NCBI GenBank assembly: GCA_900547645.1
Contig: URHP01000019.1
Coordinates: 1-25,203, forward strand
Length of the DNA: 25,203 nucleotides
Reading direction: 5' to 3'
DNA from: an uncultured Eubacteriales bacterium
GTDB taxonomy: Bacteria > Bacillota > Clostridia > Christensenellales > Borkfalkiaceae
The notes beneath the pieces were generated by a model that was given only the letters and a program-made list of their open reading frames with translations, had not been told where the DNA came from and searched no databases. A program made the position numbers and the translations under genes. Of this stretch, positions 1-7,590 are shown piece by piece. How positions within the stretch are numbered: the stretch's first letter is position 1; the number at the start of each line of letters is the position of its first letter.

Positions 1-48
1 CGAGATGAGCGCTAGTCTCGTGGGCTCGGAGATGTGTATAAGAGACAG
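1..48. other. Illumina/Nextera i7 adapter contamination
   Basis: Bases 15-48 match the Nextera transposase read-2 adapter ending in the mosaic end (GATGTGTATAAGAGACAG, 31-48). Bases 1-6 (CGAGAT) match the end of the P7 primer, leaving 7-14 (GAGCGCTA) as an 8-base i7 index. From memory its reverse complement TAGCGCTC is a standard Nextera index. This is library sequence left on a contig end, not genome. Real sequence starts at about base 49. Confidence 0.97.
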
Positions 49-90
49 TATCGGCTGGGCGTGATCCGCGAAAAAAATCTGAGGCTCTGA
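49..90 (+). CDS. C-terminal fragment of an upstream gene (cut by contig end)
   Basis: Immediately after the adapter, one frame reads YRLGVIREKNLRL followed by a TGA at 88-90. This stop lies just before the Shine-Dalgarno site of the next gene (AGGAGG at 92-97). The position and spacing fit the last 13 codons of an upstream operon partner. Too little remains to identify it, and the open frame could be chance. Confidence 0.3.
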   Translation, partial: YRLGVIREKNLRL

Positions 91-101
91 CAGGAGGAAG
101 T

Positions 102-1787
102 ATGAAAGTTGTCATCATCGGCGGCGTTGCGGGCGGCGCGACGGCAGCGGCGCGCATCCGCCGCCTGGACGAACGGGCGGAGATCGTCATGCTCGAGCGC
201 ACGGGGTATGTTTCGTACGCGAACTGCGGGCTTCCCTACTATATCGGCGGGGAGATCGCGGACGAGGAAGATCTTACGCTTCAGACGCCCGCGTCCTTTT
301 ACGCGCGCTACCGCGTGGATGTGCGCGTGCACAGCGAGGCGCTGTCCATTGACCGCGCCGGCAAGACCGTGCTGGTCAAAAACCTTGAAACGGGCGAGAC
401 GTATCGCGAAAGTTACGATAAGCTGCTGCTTTCGCCCGGGGCGAAGGCGACCGTCCCGCCCGGCGCGCGGACGGACGACGCGCGCGTATTTACGCTGCGC
501 ACGGTGGAGGATACGCTTGCGATCCACGGCTTCGTAAAAGAGCACGCGCCTTCGCGCGCGGTCGTCATCGGCGGCGGATTCATCGGGCTGGAGCTGACGG
601 AAAACCTCATGCGGCAGGGCGTGCGCGTGACGCTCATCCAGCGCGGAGAGCAGGTGCTCGCCCCGCTGGATGCGGACATGGCGGCGTTTCTGCACATTGA
701 ACTGTGCCGTCGCGGCGTCGATCTGCGGCTCGGCGAGAGCTTTTCCGCCATTGAAACGGGGGAGCGGCTCACGGTGCGCACGGACAAGGGTGCGTATGGG
801 GCGGATTTTGCCGCCGTCGCGGTGGGCGTTTCGCCCGAAAGCGACCTTGCGCGGGATGCGCGGCTTGCGCTCGGCGTCAAGGGGAGCATTGCCGTAGACG
901 CGCACATGCGCACGTCGGACGCGGATATTTACGCCGTGGGGGACGCGGTGGAAGTGCGCCAGTCCGTCACGGACGAACGGACGCTCATTGCGCTTGCTGG
1001 CCCCGCCAACAAGCAGGGGCGCATCGCCGCGGACAATATCTGCGGCGGGGACAGCGAATACCGCGGTTCGCAGGGTTCTTCGGTGGTGCGCGTGTTCTCG
1101 CTGACCGCCGCTTCGACGGGGATCAACGAAAAGACGGCGCGCCGTCTCGGACTTCACTACGGCAAGGTCGTGCTCTCGCCCAACAGCCATGCCTCCTACT
1201 ATCCCGGGGCGCAGGTCATGACCATGAAGGTGCTGTTCGAACGGGGCACGGACCGTCTGCTCGGCGCGCAGATCGTGGGCGGCGAAGGGGTGGATAAGCG
1301 CATCGACGTGCTTGCGACCGCCATCCGCGCGGGCGTGTCCGCCGTTGCGCTGAAAGATCTCGATCTCGCCTATGCGCCGCCCTATTCCTCGGCAAAGGAT
1401 CCCGTCAATATGGCGGGCTATCTGATCGAAAATATTGTCGCGGGCAGGGTGAAGCAGTTTCATGTCGATGAGGCGGACGCTCTCCCCCGCGACGGCAGCG
1501 TCGTTCTGCTCGACACGCGCACCCCGCGCGAATATGCGCGCGGTCATGCCGAAGGGTTTGTCAATCTCCCTCTGGACGAACTGCGCGGGCGGCTGAGTGA
1601 GGTGGAAAAGGGAAAACCCGTATACGTCATGTGTCAGAGCGGACTGCGCAGCTATCTCGCCTGCAGGATCCTGACGCAGAACGGGTATGACTGTTACAAC
1701 TTTTCGGGCGGCTACCGCTTTTACGACGCGGTGCGCCGCGGCAGCGCGCAGGCGGTACAGGCATATCCCTGCGGCATGGAAAAATAA
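102..1787 (+). CDS. CoA-disulfide reductase/NADH oxidase-type flavoprotein fused to rhodanese domain
   Basis: FAD/NAD(P)H-dependent pyridine-nucleotide disulfide oxidoreductase of the CoA-disulfide reductase/NADH oxidase group, 561 aa, with a C-terminal rhodanese domain (CoADR-RHD architecture). The N-terminal FAD site is VIIGGVAGG (residues 4-12). The redox cysteine is Cys42 in YANCGLPYY. A second nucleotide-binding motif (VVIGGGFIGLE) lies near residue 155, and the FAD motif DADIYAVGDAVE near 275. The rhodanese domain spans about 455-555, with active-site loop CQSGLRS at Cys511. Family members reduce CoA disulfides, polysulfide or persulfides and help in thiol/redox and sulfur handling in the cytosol. 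The exact substrate cannot be read from sequence. The start is supported by AGGAGG 4 nt upstream. A strong terminator follows at 1813. Confidence 0.93.
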   Translation: MKVVIIGGVAGGATAAARIRRLDERAEIVMLERTGYVSYANCGLPYYIGGEIADEEDLTLQTPASFYARYRVDVRVHSEALSIDRAGKTVLVKNLETGETYRESYDKLLLSPGAKATVPPGARTDDARVFTLRTVEDTLAIHGFVKEHAPSRAVVIGGGFIGLELTENLMRQGVRVTLIQRGEQVLAPLDADMAAFLHIELCRRGVDLRLGESFSAIETGERLTVRTDKGAYGADFAAVAVGVSPESDLARDARLALGVKGSIAVDAHMRTSDADIYAVGDAVEVRQSVTDERTLIALAGPANKQGRIAADNICGGDSEYRGSQGSSVVRVFSLTAASTGINEKTARRLGLHYGKVVLSPNSHASYYPGAQVMTMKVLFERGTDRLLGAQIVGGEGVDKRIDVLATAIRAGVSAVALKDLDLAYAPPYSSAKDPVNMAGYLIENIVAGRVKQFHVDEADALPRDGSVVLLDTRTPREYARGHAEGFVNLPLDELRGRLSEVEKGKPVYVMCQSGLRSYLACRILTQNGYDCYNFSGGYRFYDAVRRGSAQAVQAYPCGMEK

Positions 1788-1812
1788 AATGATATCGACG
1801 GGAAACGGAATA

Positions 1813-1847
1813 CGCGCCCGCGGCAGGTCTGCCGCGGGCGCGATTTT
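1813..1847 (+). terminator. Rho-independent terminator after the CoADR-rhodanese gene
   Basis: A perfect 13-bp GC-rich stem (1813-1825 with 1830-1842) with a 4-nt loop is followed by ATTTT. It lies 25 nt after the stop codon. Confidence 0.85.
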
Positions 1848-1892
1848 GCGCTGATACCTTTCCGTGAATAAGGTTGAAATAAATATTACTTC

Positions 1893-1921
1893 TTGACAAC
1901 TCGGCATGGAAGCGGTATAAT
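1893..1921 (+). promoter_or_regulatory. Consensus sigma-A promoter for LRR lipoprotein
   Basis: A perfect TTGACA (1893-1898) and TATAAT (1916-1921) are separated by 17 bp. The predicted transcript starts near 1928, giving an ~18-nt leader with AGAGGTGG before the ATG at 1946. Confidence 0.9.
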
Positions 1922-1945
1922 GATACCATCACAAAGAGGTGGAAT

Positions 1946-3091
1946 ATGATGAAAAGAAAATTTGCGATTCTCGGTCTGACTGCGGCAGCGTGTCTCGGAT
2001 TGGCGCTCGGGCTGGCTGCCTGTACGGATAACAATGCGGACAATACGGGCGGCGGAGAAAACGGCGGCGGGACGACCGACGATCCCGTGCCCGTGCATGT
2101 GCACAGGGTGTCCGCCGATTCGGATGGCGTATGCGACGATTGCCATGAAACGCTGTACGAGGGCTCGATGGGGTTTACGCTGTCAGACAATCTGAAGTAT
2201 TATATTGCCAATGTTTCCGATTGTATTGGCGCCGTGACGGTGCCGGACGCCTATAAAGGACTTGGCGACGAGGAATATCTTCCTGTCTTGACATTGCGGC
2301 TTGAGGTGATGTTTGGTTGCAATGAGTTGGAAGCTCTGCACATTCCCGCCAAGATTGAATCGATTGAAAAAGGATCGGGCGTCGTGGGGAAGGAAGCGTT
2401 GACCGAGGTAACGGTAGCGAGTGAAAATACGCACTATTATGTTGAAGGTAATGCGCTTTTTGATGCAGATGACGAGCTTCTTTTGGTTTGGAATATCGGG
2501 GAAACTTTTACACTTCCTGATAAAGTGGATACGATCAAGACAGGGATGTTTTCCGGGGATGATACGCTCGTCGATCTCGTGATCCCGTCGAGCGTCAAAA
2601 CGATCGAAAGGGAATCGTTCAGTTACTGTGGGAATTTAAGATCGGTGACGTTTGCGGAAGGTTCTGCGTTGAAGGCGTTGGAAATGCTGACCTTTGGTTT
2701 CTGTCAGAACCTGACGACGGTACGGCTGGCAGAGGGGTTGGAAACGATCGGTGATTCTGCTTTCAGTTCATGCCCTTTATTGACGGAAGTTGAGTTGCCG
2801 GACAGTTTGAAAGAAATCGGCATGGGTACGTTTAATAACTGCTCTGCTTTGTCAAAACTCGATATTCCCGACGGATTGCAAGTGATCGGGGCAAGAGCTT
2901 TTCTCGATTCCGGGATTCGTGAGCTTTATTTGCCCGCTTCGTTGCAAACGGTTGGAGCAGACATTGTCGGGACAGAAATGCCGCAGAGCATTGTTTGCCA
3001 TGTTCCTTTTGCACAAGGCGAGATTCCGGACGGATGGGACTCCGATTGGGCGGGAAATTCGATTGTTATTTATTCCGACCGCGGGGAATAA
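1946..3091 (+). CDS. BspA-like leucine-rich-repeat (LRR_5) lipoprotein
   Basis: Predicted lipoprotein of 381 aa. Residues 1-26 form a lipoprotein signal peptide: basic MMKRK, a hydrophobic stretch, and lipobox LAAC with Cys26. A short Gly/Asn/Thr-rich spacer follows. Next comes an HVH...DGVCDDC segment whose His/Cys spacing resembles a small metal-binding knuckle. From about residue 60 to 370 there are repeated LRR_5 units of the form 'L-x-x-I-x-x-x-A/T-F-x-x-C-x-x-L-x-x-V-x-L/I-P', such as LETIGDSAFSSCPLLTEVEL. BspA-type LRR proteins are exported surface proteins, often in host or particle binding; the ligand here is unknown. It is a single-gene unit, with a consensus promoter upstream and a long hairpin downstream. 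Its GC content is visibly lower than that of its neighbours, which may mean transfer or repeat-driven drift. The second Met at 1949 is an alternative start. Confidence 0.88.
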   Translation: MMKRKFAILGLTAAACLGLALGLAACTDNNADNTGGGENGGGTTDDPVPVHVHRVSADSDGVCDDCHETLYEGSMGFTLSDNLKYYIANVSDCIGAVTVPDAYKGLGDEEYLPVLTLRLEVMFGCNELEALHIPAKIESIEKGSGVVGKEALTEVTVASENTHYYVEGNALFDADDELLLVWNIGETFTLPDKVDTIKTGMFSGDDTLVDLVIPSSVKTIERESFSYCGNLRSVTFAEGSALKALEMLTFGFCQNLTTVRLAEGLETIGDSAFSSCPLLTEVELPDSLKEIGMGTFNNCSALSKLDIPDGLQVIGARAFLDSGIRELYLPASLQTVGADIVGTEMPQSIVCHVPFAQGEIPDGWDSDWAGNSIVIYSDRGE

Positions 3092-3109
3092 ATTGTTTGG
3101 AATATTTTG

Positions 3110-3156
3110 CAAACCCCCTGCGACGTTCTGCAGAACGTCGCAGGGGGTTTGTTTTT
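3110..3156 (+). terminator. Terminator built on a perfect 42-bp palindrome
   Basis: Arms 3110-3130 and 3131-3151 are exact reverse complements with no spacer, followed by TTTTT (3152-3156). It sits 18 nt after the lipoprotein stop and is a strong intrinsic terminator on the plus strand. On the minus strand the stem is not followed by a U-run, so it is a poorer terminator for the convergent DUF3795 gene. Confidence 0.85.
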
Positions 3157-3200
3157 ACAAATTGATTTTCTTGCAATGTACGCACATGCGCGGCTTGTTT

Positions 3201-3482
3201 TTAAAGTCGGTTCAGATTGGCAAGCATCGCCTGAAGATGACGCTCGTTTTCCTCGTCGGAGATTGTCGGATCCTTTGTGAACCGTTCGCAGGGCAAAAAA
3301 TCGCACCCGGCGCATGTTTTGCGTCCGTTCTCATGGCAGCATGCATATACGGCGCATTGAGGCAGCCCCGCAAACTCCGTCCACCACGCTTTCCCTCCGA
3401 CGGCGTCGCATCCGCGGCATTTTCCGGGGAACAGAGCGCAGTCGGCGCAGATGACGCCGCAGGGGGAAATCGGCTTATCCAT
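3201..3482 (-). CDS. DUF3795 family cysteine-rich protein
   Basis: Small protein of 93 aa with the DUF3795 pattern: N-terminal CGVICADCALFPGKCRGC, then CAVYACC and CAGCDFLPCERF. About a dozen cysteines fall in Cys-x2-Cys-like pairs, suggesting metal or Fe-S binding, but no biochemical function is established. The domain usually covers about 80-100 aa, so this is full length. It starts 28 nt after the serA stop and has a GGAAGGG Shine-Dalgarno, so it is probably the last gene of the serC-serA operon. Whether it has any role in serine synthesis is unknown. Confidence 0.82.
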   Translation of the reverse strand: MDKPISPCGVICADCALFPGKCRGCDAVGGKAWWTEFAGLPQCAVYACCHENGRKTCAGCDFLPCERFTKDPTISDEENERHLQAMLANLNRL

Positions 3483-3510
3483 GGCGTAACCCTTCCCGTA
3501 GATGCGGATC

Positions 3511-4665
3511 TTATATCTTTCTCACGCGGAGGACGCCCGCAATGCCGCGGATAAGGGAAAGGCATGCGTCGGACGGCACGTCGTCCAGATCGAGCATGAG
3601 ATAGGCGTATTCGCCCTTGCTCTGATCCTGCATGTTCGCCACGTTGATGCCCTGCGAGGAGACCACGGCAAGGATCTTGGAGAGGATCTCCTTGATGTTC
3701 TTATGATGCACGCATACGCGCGCGGCGCTGTTTCTGGGCATGGAGACGGCGGGATAGTTGACGCTGTTTACGATATTGCCGTTTTCCAGGTAGTCGGTCA
3801 GTTGTTTTGCCGCCATGTACGCGCAGTTGTCCTCCGCTTCGGGCGTGCTCGCGCCCAGATGGGGGACGCAGAGGATATTTTCCTTTCCGAGCAGCGTCTC
3901 GTCGGGGAAATCGGTGATATAGCGGGAGACCTTGCCGCTTTCCACCGCCTGCACCATGTCTTCGCTGACCACAAGTTCGCCGCGCGAGTTGTTGATGACG
4001 ACCACGCCGTCCTTACAGGTTTCGATCGTCTTCCTGTTGAACATGCCGCGGGTGTCTGGCGTGAGGGGAACGTGTACGGTGATGAAGTCGCATGAACGGA
4101 ACACGTTGCTTAAATCCGCCGTAAATTCCACGCGGCGGTCGATCATCCATGCGCTCTTGACGGAGAGGAAGGGATCGTATCCCAAAACTTCCATGCCGAG
4201 GGCGAGCGCGGCGTTGGCGACCATTGCACCGATCGCGCCCAATCCGATGACGCCCAGCTTTTTGCCCGTGATTTCCTGCCCGACGAACTGTCCCTTGCCC
4301 TTTTCGACAAGTTTGGAAATGTTCTCTTTTCCCTTGAGCGTCTGCGCCCAATTGGCGCCGTCCACGATCTTTCTGCCGCCCAGGAACAGCTCGCAGAGCA
4401 CCAGCTCTTTGACGGCGTTTGCGTTGGCGCCCGGGGTGTTGAACACCACGATGCCCTGTTCGGTGCATTTTTCCACGGGAATGTTGTTGACGCCCGCGCC
4501 CGCCCGCGCCACGGCAAGCAGGCTTTCGCCGAGGGGATATTCGTGCATGGCGAAGGAGCGCAGCATGATGCCGTCGGGATCGGGCACGCTGTCCGAATAT
4601 TCATAGCCCTTGAACACTTCGTCGGCGACGGGGCTGATCGCGTTGAGCTTTAAAATTTTCATCAT
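3511..4665 (-). CDS. serA: D-3-phosphoglycerate dehydrogenase
   Basis: NAD-dependent oxidation of 3-phosphoglycerate to 3-phosphohydroxypyruvate, the first step of the phosphorylated serine pathway. The protein has 384 aa. The NAD-binding motif is GLGAIG (141-146). Catalytic residues fit Arg228 (NNSRGE), Glu256 (DFPDE) and His269 (PHLGAST). A C-terminal ACT domain (about 316-384) would bind an amino acid, probably serine, for feedback control. It is a short form without the extra ASB domain of long SerA. The first ATG (4665) overlaps the serC stop as ATGA. A second ATG at 4662 is equally coupled and sits 8 nt from the GGAG Shine-Dalgarno inside serC. Either start keeps translational coupling. 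Confidence 0.95.
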   Translation of the reverse strand: MMKILKLNAISPVADEVFKGYEYSDSVPDPDGIMLRSFAMHEYPLGESLLAVARAGAGVNNIPVEKCTEQGIVVFNTPGANANAVKELVLCELFLGGRKIVDGANWAQTLKGKENISKLVEKGKGQFVGQEITGKKLGVIGLGAIGAMVANAALALGMEVLGYDPFLSVKSAWMIDRRVEFTADLSNVFRSCDFITVHVPLTPDTRGMFNRKTIETCKDGVVVINNSRGELVVSEDMVQAVESGKVSRYITDFPDETLLGKENILCVPHLGASTPEAEDNCAYMAAKQLTDYLENGNIVNSVNYPAVSMPRNSAARVCVHHKNIKEILSKILAVVSSQGINVANMQDQSKGEYAYLMLDLDDVPSDACLSLIRGIAGVLRVRKI

Positions 4666-5735
4666 GCGTTCTCCTTTTCAAACTTCTTCATAAAGGCGAT
4701 GAGCGCCTGTACGCCCTCGACGGGCATCGCATTGTAGATGGAGGCGCGCATGCCGCCGACCAGGCGGTGCCCCTTGAGCGAGACGAGCCCGTTTGCCGCC
4801 GCCTCTTTGACGAACTGCGCGTCGAGTTCGGCGCTCGGCGTGACGAATGGCACGTTCATGATGGAGCGGTACCGCTTTTCCACCCGGTTGGTATAGAAGG
4901 GGGAATTGTCGATAAAGTCGTACAGCAGCCCCGCTTTGTATTCGTTGATCTTGTTCATTTCCTTTACGCCGCCCAGCTTTTTCAGCCGGCGCAGCACCAG
5001 CGTCGCCATGTAGATGGAAAAGCACGGCGGCGTGTTGTACAGGCTCTTGTTTTCATCCTGCACCTTCCATTTGAGCATGGTGGGGCAGACGGGCAGGGGA
5101 TCCTGGATGAGATCGCGTCTTGCAATGACGATCGTTACGCCCGCGGGAGCAAGATTTTTCTGGGCGCCCGCGTAGATGACGCCGAATTTTGCGACGTCCA
5201 CCTCGCGCGAGAGGATCTCGGACGACATGTCGGCGACCAGCGGCGCCTTCGTCTCTGGAAACTGCACATAGCGCGTCCCGAAAATGGTATTGTTGGAACA
5301 GATATGCACGTAGTCCGTGCCTTCGCGGAAGGCGATCGCGTTCACGTCGGGGATGTACGTATACGTTCTGTCTTCGGAGGAGGCGACGCAGGCGGCGTCG
5401 CCGTAGATCTTGCCCTCCTGCCATGCTTTTTTGGCAAAATTGCCCGTGACGATATAGTCCGCTTTGCCGCCGTGCATGAGGTTGAGGGGGACCGCCGCGA
5501 ACTGCGTGCTCGCGCCGCCCTGCACAAAGAGCACGGCGTAATCTTCGGGAATTCCCATGAGTTCGCGAAGCAGCGCTTCGCCCTCCTCTACGATCGCCGA
5601 GAACGCCTTGTTGCGGTGGGAGATCTCCGTGACGGACATGCCCGTTCCTTCAAAATCGAGAAGGTCGCGCTGCGCTTCTTCCAGCACTTCCAGGGGAAGG
5701 GTGGAAGGACCTGCCGAGAAGTTGTAAGCTCTCAT
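4662..5735 (-). CDS. serC: Phosphoserine aminotransferase
   Basis: PLP-dependent transfer of the amino group from glutamate to 3-phosphohydroxypyruvate, giving O-phosphoserine; it can also act in pyridoxal phosphate synthesis. The protein has 357 aa, the usual size. It begins with the characteristic YNFSAGPSTLP. The PLP lysine is Lys193 in GAQKNLAPAG. The substrate-binding stretch GHRLVGGMRASIYNAM lies near residue 330. The ATG at 5735 is chosen because the family start MRAYNFSAGP follows it and a CGAGGTG Shine-Dalgarno precedes it. The open frame runs much further upstream on this strand, but that part is antisense to the next gene. It is the first gene of the operon and has its own promoter. 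Confidence 0.96.
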   Translation of the reverse strand: MRAYNFSAGPSTLPLEVLEEAQRDLLDFEGTGMSVTEISHRNKAFSAIVEEGEALLRELMGIPEDYAVLFVQGGASTQFAAVPLNLMHGGKADYIVTGNFAKKAWQEGKIYGDAACVASSEDRTYTYIPDVNAIAFREGTDYVHICSNNTIFGTRYVQFPETKAPLVADMSSEILSREVDVAKFGVIYAGAQKNLAPAGVTIVIARRDLIQDPLPVCPTMLKWKVQDENKSLYNTPPCFSIYMATLVLRRLKKLGGVKEMNKINEYKAGLLYDFIDNSPFYTNRVEKRYRSIMNVPFVTPSAELDAQFVKEAAANGLVSLKGHRLVGGMRASIYNAMPVEGVQALIAFMKKFEKENA

Positions 5736-5765
5736 GGTAACACCTCGTAACATTATTTGTTTTTC

Positions 5766-5794
5766 ATTATATTCGATTTCGCGCCGTTTGACAA
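5766..5794 (-). promoter_or_regulatory. Promoter of the serC-serA-DUF3795 operon
   Basis: Read on the minus strand, TTGTCA (5794-5789) and TATAAT (5771-5766) are separated by 17 bp. This places the start of transcription near 5759, about 24 nt before the serC ATG. No T-box or riboswitch fits in so short a leader, so serine control is more likely through the ACT domain of SerA. Confidence 0.85.
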
Positions 5795-5885
5795 GTGTTT
5801 GGGCAAAATTTTCCGTGAAAGACGTGCATGGTGTGCGCTTCGGCGGGAATTTTTCGCGTATTTCGAAAAAAAAGACGCCAAAGTA

Positions 5886-5914
5886 TTTACATTTGCGCCG
5901 ATTTGGTGTAAAAT
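5886..5914 (+). promoter_or_regulatory. Promoter of the 5961 gene
   Basis: TTTACA (5886-5891) and TAAAAT (5909-5914) are separated by 17 bp, diverging from the serC promoter. The ATG at 5913 lies inside the -10 box and so cannot be the translation start. This supports the ATG at 5961, which follows AAGGAG (5946-5951). Confidence 0.78.
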
Positions 5915-5960
5915 GAGTACAAGAGAGTTCTTCGGAACAATTCGGAAGGAGCGGCTGTTT

Positions 5961-7499
5961 ATGGAAGAGACAAAGCAGAGCGACAGAAAGAGCATGGTCA
6001 TGGAAGGCATGTACCGCGGCGTAACGGGCAAGATCGACGAAGTGCGTCAGTCCGTCAGCAAGGAATTGCAGTTCACGTCCGCGCAGCAGGTCTCCGCTTA
6101 CGAAGCGCTCGCGGGGACGTTCAAGGACGGGCTCGCAACGCTGCTTGCGGAGTTCAGATACCTCTCCCAGCAAAACAGCGCCATTTACGACTATAACTGC
6201 AAAGAGCGCGAAACCGCGCGCGACGCGCTTCTGGAAGCAGTCAAGGCAAGTGCGGAGCAGAACGCAAAGACGTTCTCCGAGCAGATCGAAAAGAGCGCAA
6301 AGGAGACGGAAGAACGCTTCACGGAAAAGCTGGAGGCCCTGCGCGAAGAGCTTCTGGAAAACTTCCGCGCCGTCCTTGCGGAAAAGCCCGAGGAAGAGCA
6401 GCCCGAAGAAGCTGCCGCCGCACCGGCGGAGGAACCCGCCGAGGACACGTTCGATTACGACGTGCTTGCGGAAAAGATCGCCTCCGTTCTGCCCGAGCCC
6501 GATTACGATATGCTTGCGGACAAGGTGGTCGCCGCGCTTCCGCCCGTCGATGCCGACGCCATTGCGGACAAGGTCGCCGCGGCGGTCCCGCCGACGGACG
6601 AGAACGCCATTGCGGACAAGGTCGCCGAGAGCATTCCGCTCGTCGATTACGAACTCATTGCCGAGCGCGTTTCCAATGTTCTGGAAGGCGAATTCGACGT
6701 CACGGTGGATGAAAACGGCGTGGAAAAGATCGCTTCCGCCGTTGCGGAACGTCTGGACTATGATAAACTCGCTTCGCGCGTTGCGGAGCTTTTGAAAGAG
6801 CAGGGGGCGCTCGCCGTTCCCGTCGTCGTGCAGCAGGCGCCCGCGCCCGCTCCCGAACCCGCGCCGGAACCCGAACCGGAGCCCGAGCCCGTGAAGGAAG
6901 AGCTTGCGGTGGCGGCGGCGCCGGCAAAGAAGTTGGTCGTCGCGCCCGAACCCGCGCCAAAGCCTGCACCCAAGCCCGTCGCGTTGCCCGTTCCCGAAGA
7001 TCCCAACATGTTCACGCGTCTCAAGCGCAGCTTCAAGGCGAAGATCATCGAGAGCGACGAGGAAGTGAAGGGGTACTACTTCGATCTGAAAAACGCCTTC
7101 CTGTCCTATTCGCGCATCGCGTCGCAGGTGAGCTGGTCGAACGACCGCTTCACGTTCGCGGGCGACACGATCGCAAAGATCGGCGTGCGCGGCAAGACGC
7201 TGTGTCTGTATCTTGCGCTCAATCCCGACGAATTCCCCTCGAGCGTCTATCATCAGCGCTTTGCCGGGGACACCAAGATGTATGAAAAAACCCCGATGAT
7301 GGTCAAGGTCAAGAGCGGCGTCGCGCTCAAGCGCACTATCCGTCTGGTCGAAATGCTCATGGAGAATCTCGGGGCGGTCAAGGAGGACCGCGATCCTGTC
7401 GATTATTCGGCGGAATTCGCTTTCCGCAGCGAAGAACAGCTCCTCGCCGAAGGGTTGATCAAGACGGCGATCGTGGAAAAGTCCGATCTGGATTTCTGA
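5961..7499 (+). CDS. Uncharacterised coiled-coil/tandem-repeat protein with conserved C-terminal domain
   Basis: Protein of 512 aa with no recognised function. Residues about 1-135 are charged and helical, likely coiled coil. Residues 165-244 are five tandem 16-residue units of the form DYDxLADKVAAxLPPx, with a sixth diverged copy at 266-281 (DYDKLASRVAELLKEQ). Residues about 285-345 are rich in Pro, Glu and Ala (many PEP/PAP units), likely an extended linker. Residues about 345-512 form a compact domain with FDLKNAFLSYSRIASQVSW, VRGKTLCLYLALNP and TPMMVKVKS. I recall similar domains in uncharacterised Clostridia proteins but know no name for it. There is no signal peptide or membrane segment, so it is cytoplasmic; a scaffold role is only a guess. 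Start chosen from AAGGAG 9 nt upstream of 5961 and the promoter at 5886. Confidence 0.8.
   Translation: MEETKQSDRKSMVMEGMYRGVTGKIDEVRQSVSKELQFTSAQQVSAYEALAGTFKDGLATLLAEFRYLSQQNSAIYDYNCKERETARDALLEAVKASAEQNAKTFSEQIEKSAKETEERFTEKLEALREELLENFRAVLAEKPEEEQPEEAAAAPAEEPAEDTFDYDVLAEKIASVLPEPDYDMLADKVVAALPPVDADAIADKVAAAVPPTDENAIADKVAESIPLVDYELIAERVSNVLEGEFDVTVDENGVEKIASAVAERLDYDKLASRVAELLKEQGALAVPVVVQQAPAPAPEPAPEPEPEPEPVKEELAVAAAPAKKLVVAPEPAPKPAPKPVALPVPEDPNMFTRLKRSFKAKIIESDEEVKGYYFDLKNAFLSYSRIASQVSWSNDRFTFAGDTIAKIGVRGKTLCLYLALNPDEFPSSVYHQRFAGDTKMYEKTPMMVKVKSGVALKRTIRLVEMLMENLGAVKEDRDPVDYSAEFAFRSEEQLLAEGLIKTAIVEKSDLDF
6453..6692 (+). repeat. Five tandem 48-bp (16-residue) coding repeats
   Basis: Five in-frame units of 48 bp encode Asp-x-x-x-hydrophobic-Ala-Glu/Asp-Lys/Arg-hydrophobic...Pro segments. 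They are degenerate at DNA level but regular at protein level. They join the N-terminal coiled-coil region to the Pro/Glu linker. Confidence 0.8.
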
Positions 7500-7521
7500 A
7501 GAACAGCAGCGCATGCAAGGG

Positions 7522-7560
7522 GAAGAGAGCTGAGTTTTTTCGGCTCTCTCGTCTTGTTTT
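7522..7560 (+). terminator. Possible terminator before RNase J gene
   Basis: AGAGAGC (7524-7530) pairs with GCTCTCT (7543-7549), extendable by two pairs. An 8-nt U-rich loop lies between, and CGTCTTGTTTT follows. It is a moderate stem with an imperfect U-run, and it may be leaky, letting transcription continue into RNase J. I see no convincing separate promoter in 7500-7590. Confidence 0.45.
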
Positions 7561-7590
7561 ATGCGCAAAGCGATGCAAGGAGTGATATAT

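Noticed and set aside
12..1907. 631-residue open frame on the minus strand
   Set aside because: It is antisense to the CoADR-rhodanese gene, has no recognisable domain, and its C-terminus is translated from the sequencing adapter.
5913..5960. Earlier start for the repeat protein at ATG 5913
   Set aside because: This ATG lies inside the -10 box TAAAAT and would precede the start of transcription.
6453..6692. Tandem 48-bp repeats as a CRISPR or non-coding array
   Set aside because: They are in frame, degenerate at DNA level, and encode a regular 16-residue protein repeat.
7561..7590. ATG 7561 as RNase J start
   Set aside because: It has no Shine-Dalgarno, whereas TTG 7591 has AAGGAG 8 nt upstream. 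The extra 10 residues are not conserved.
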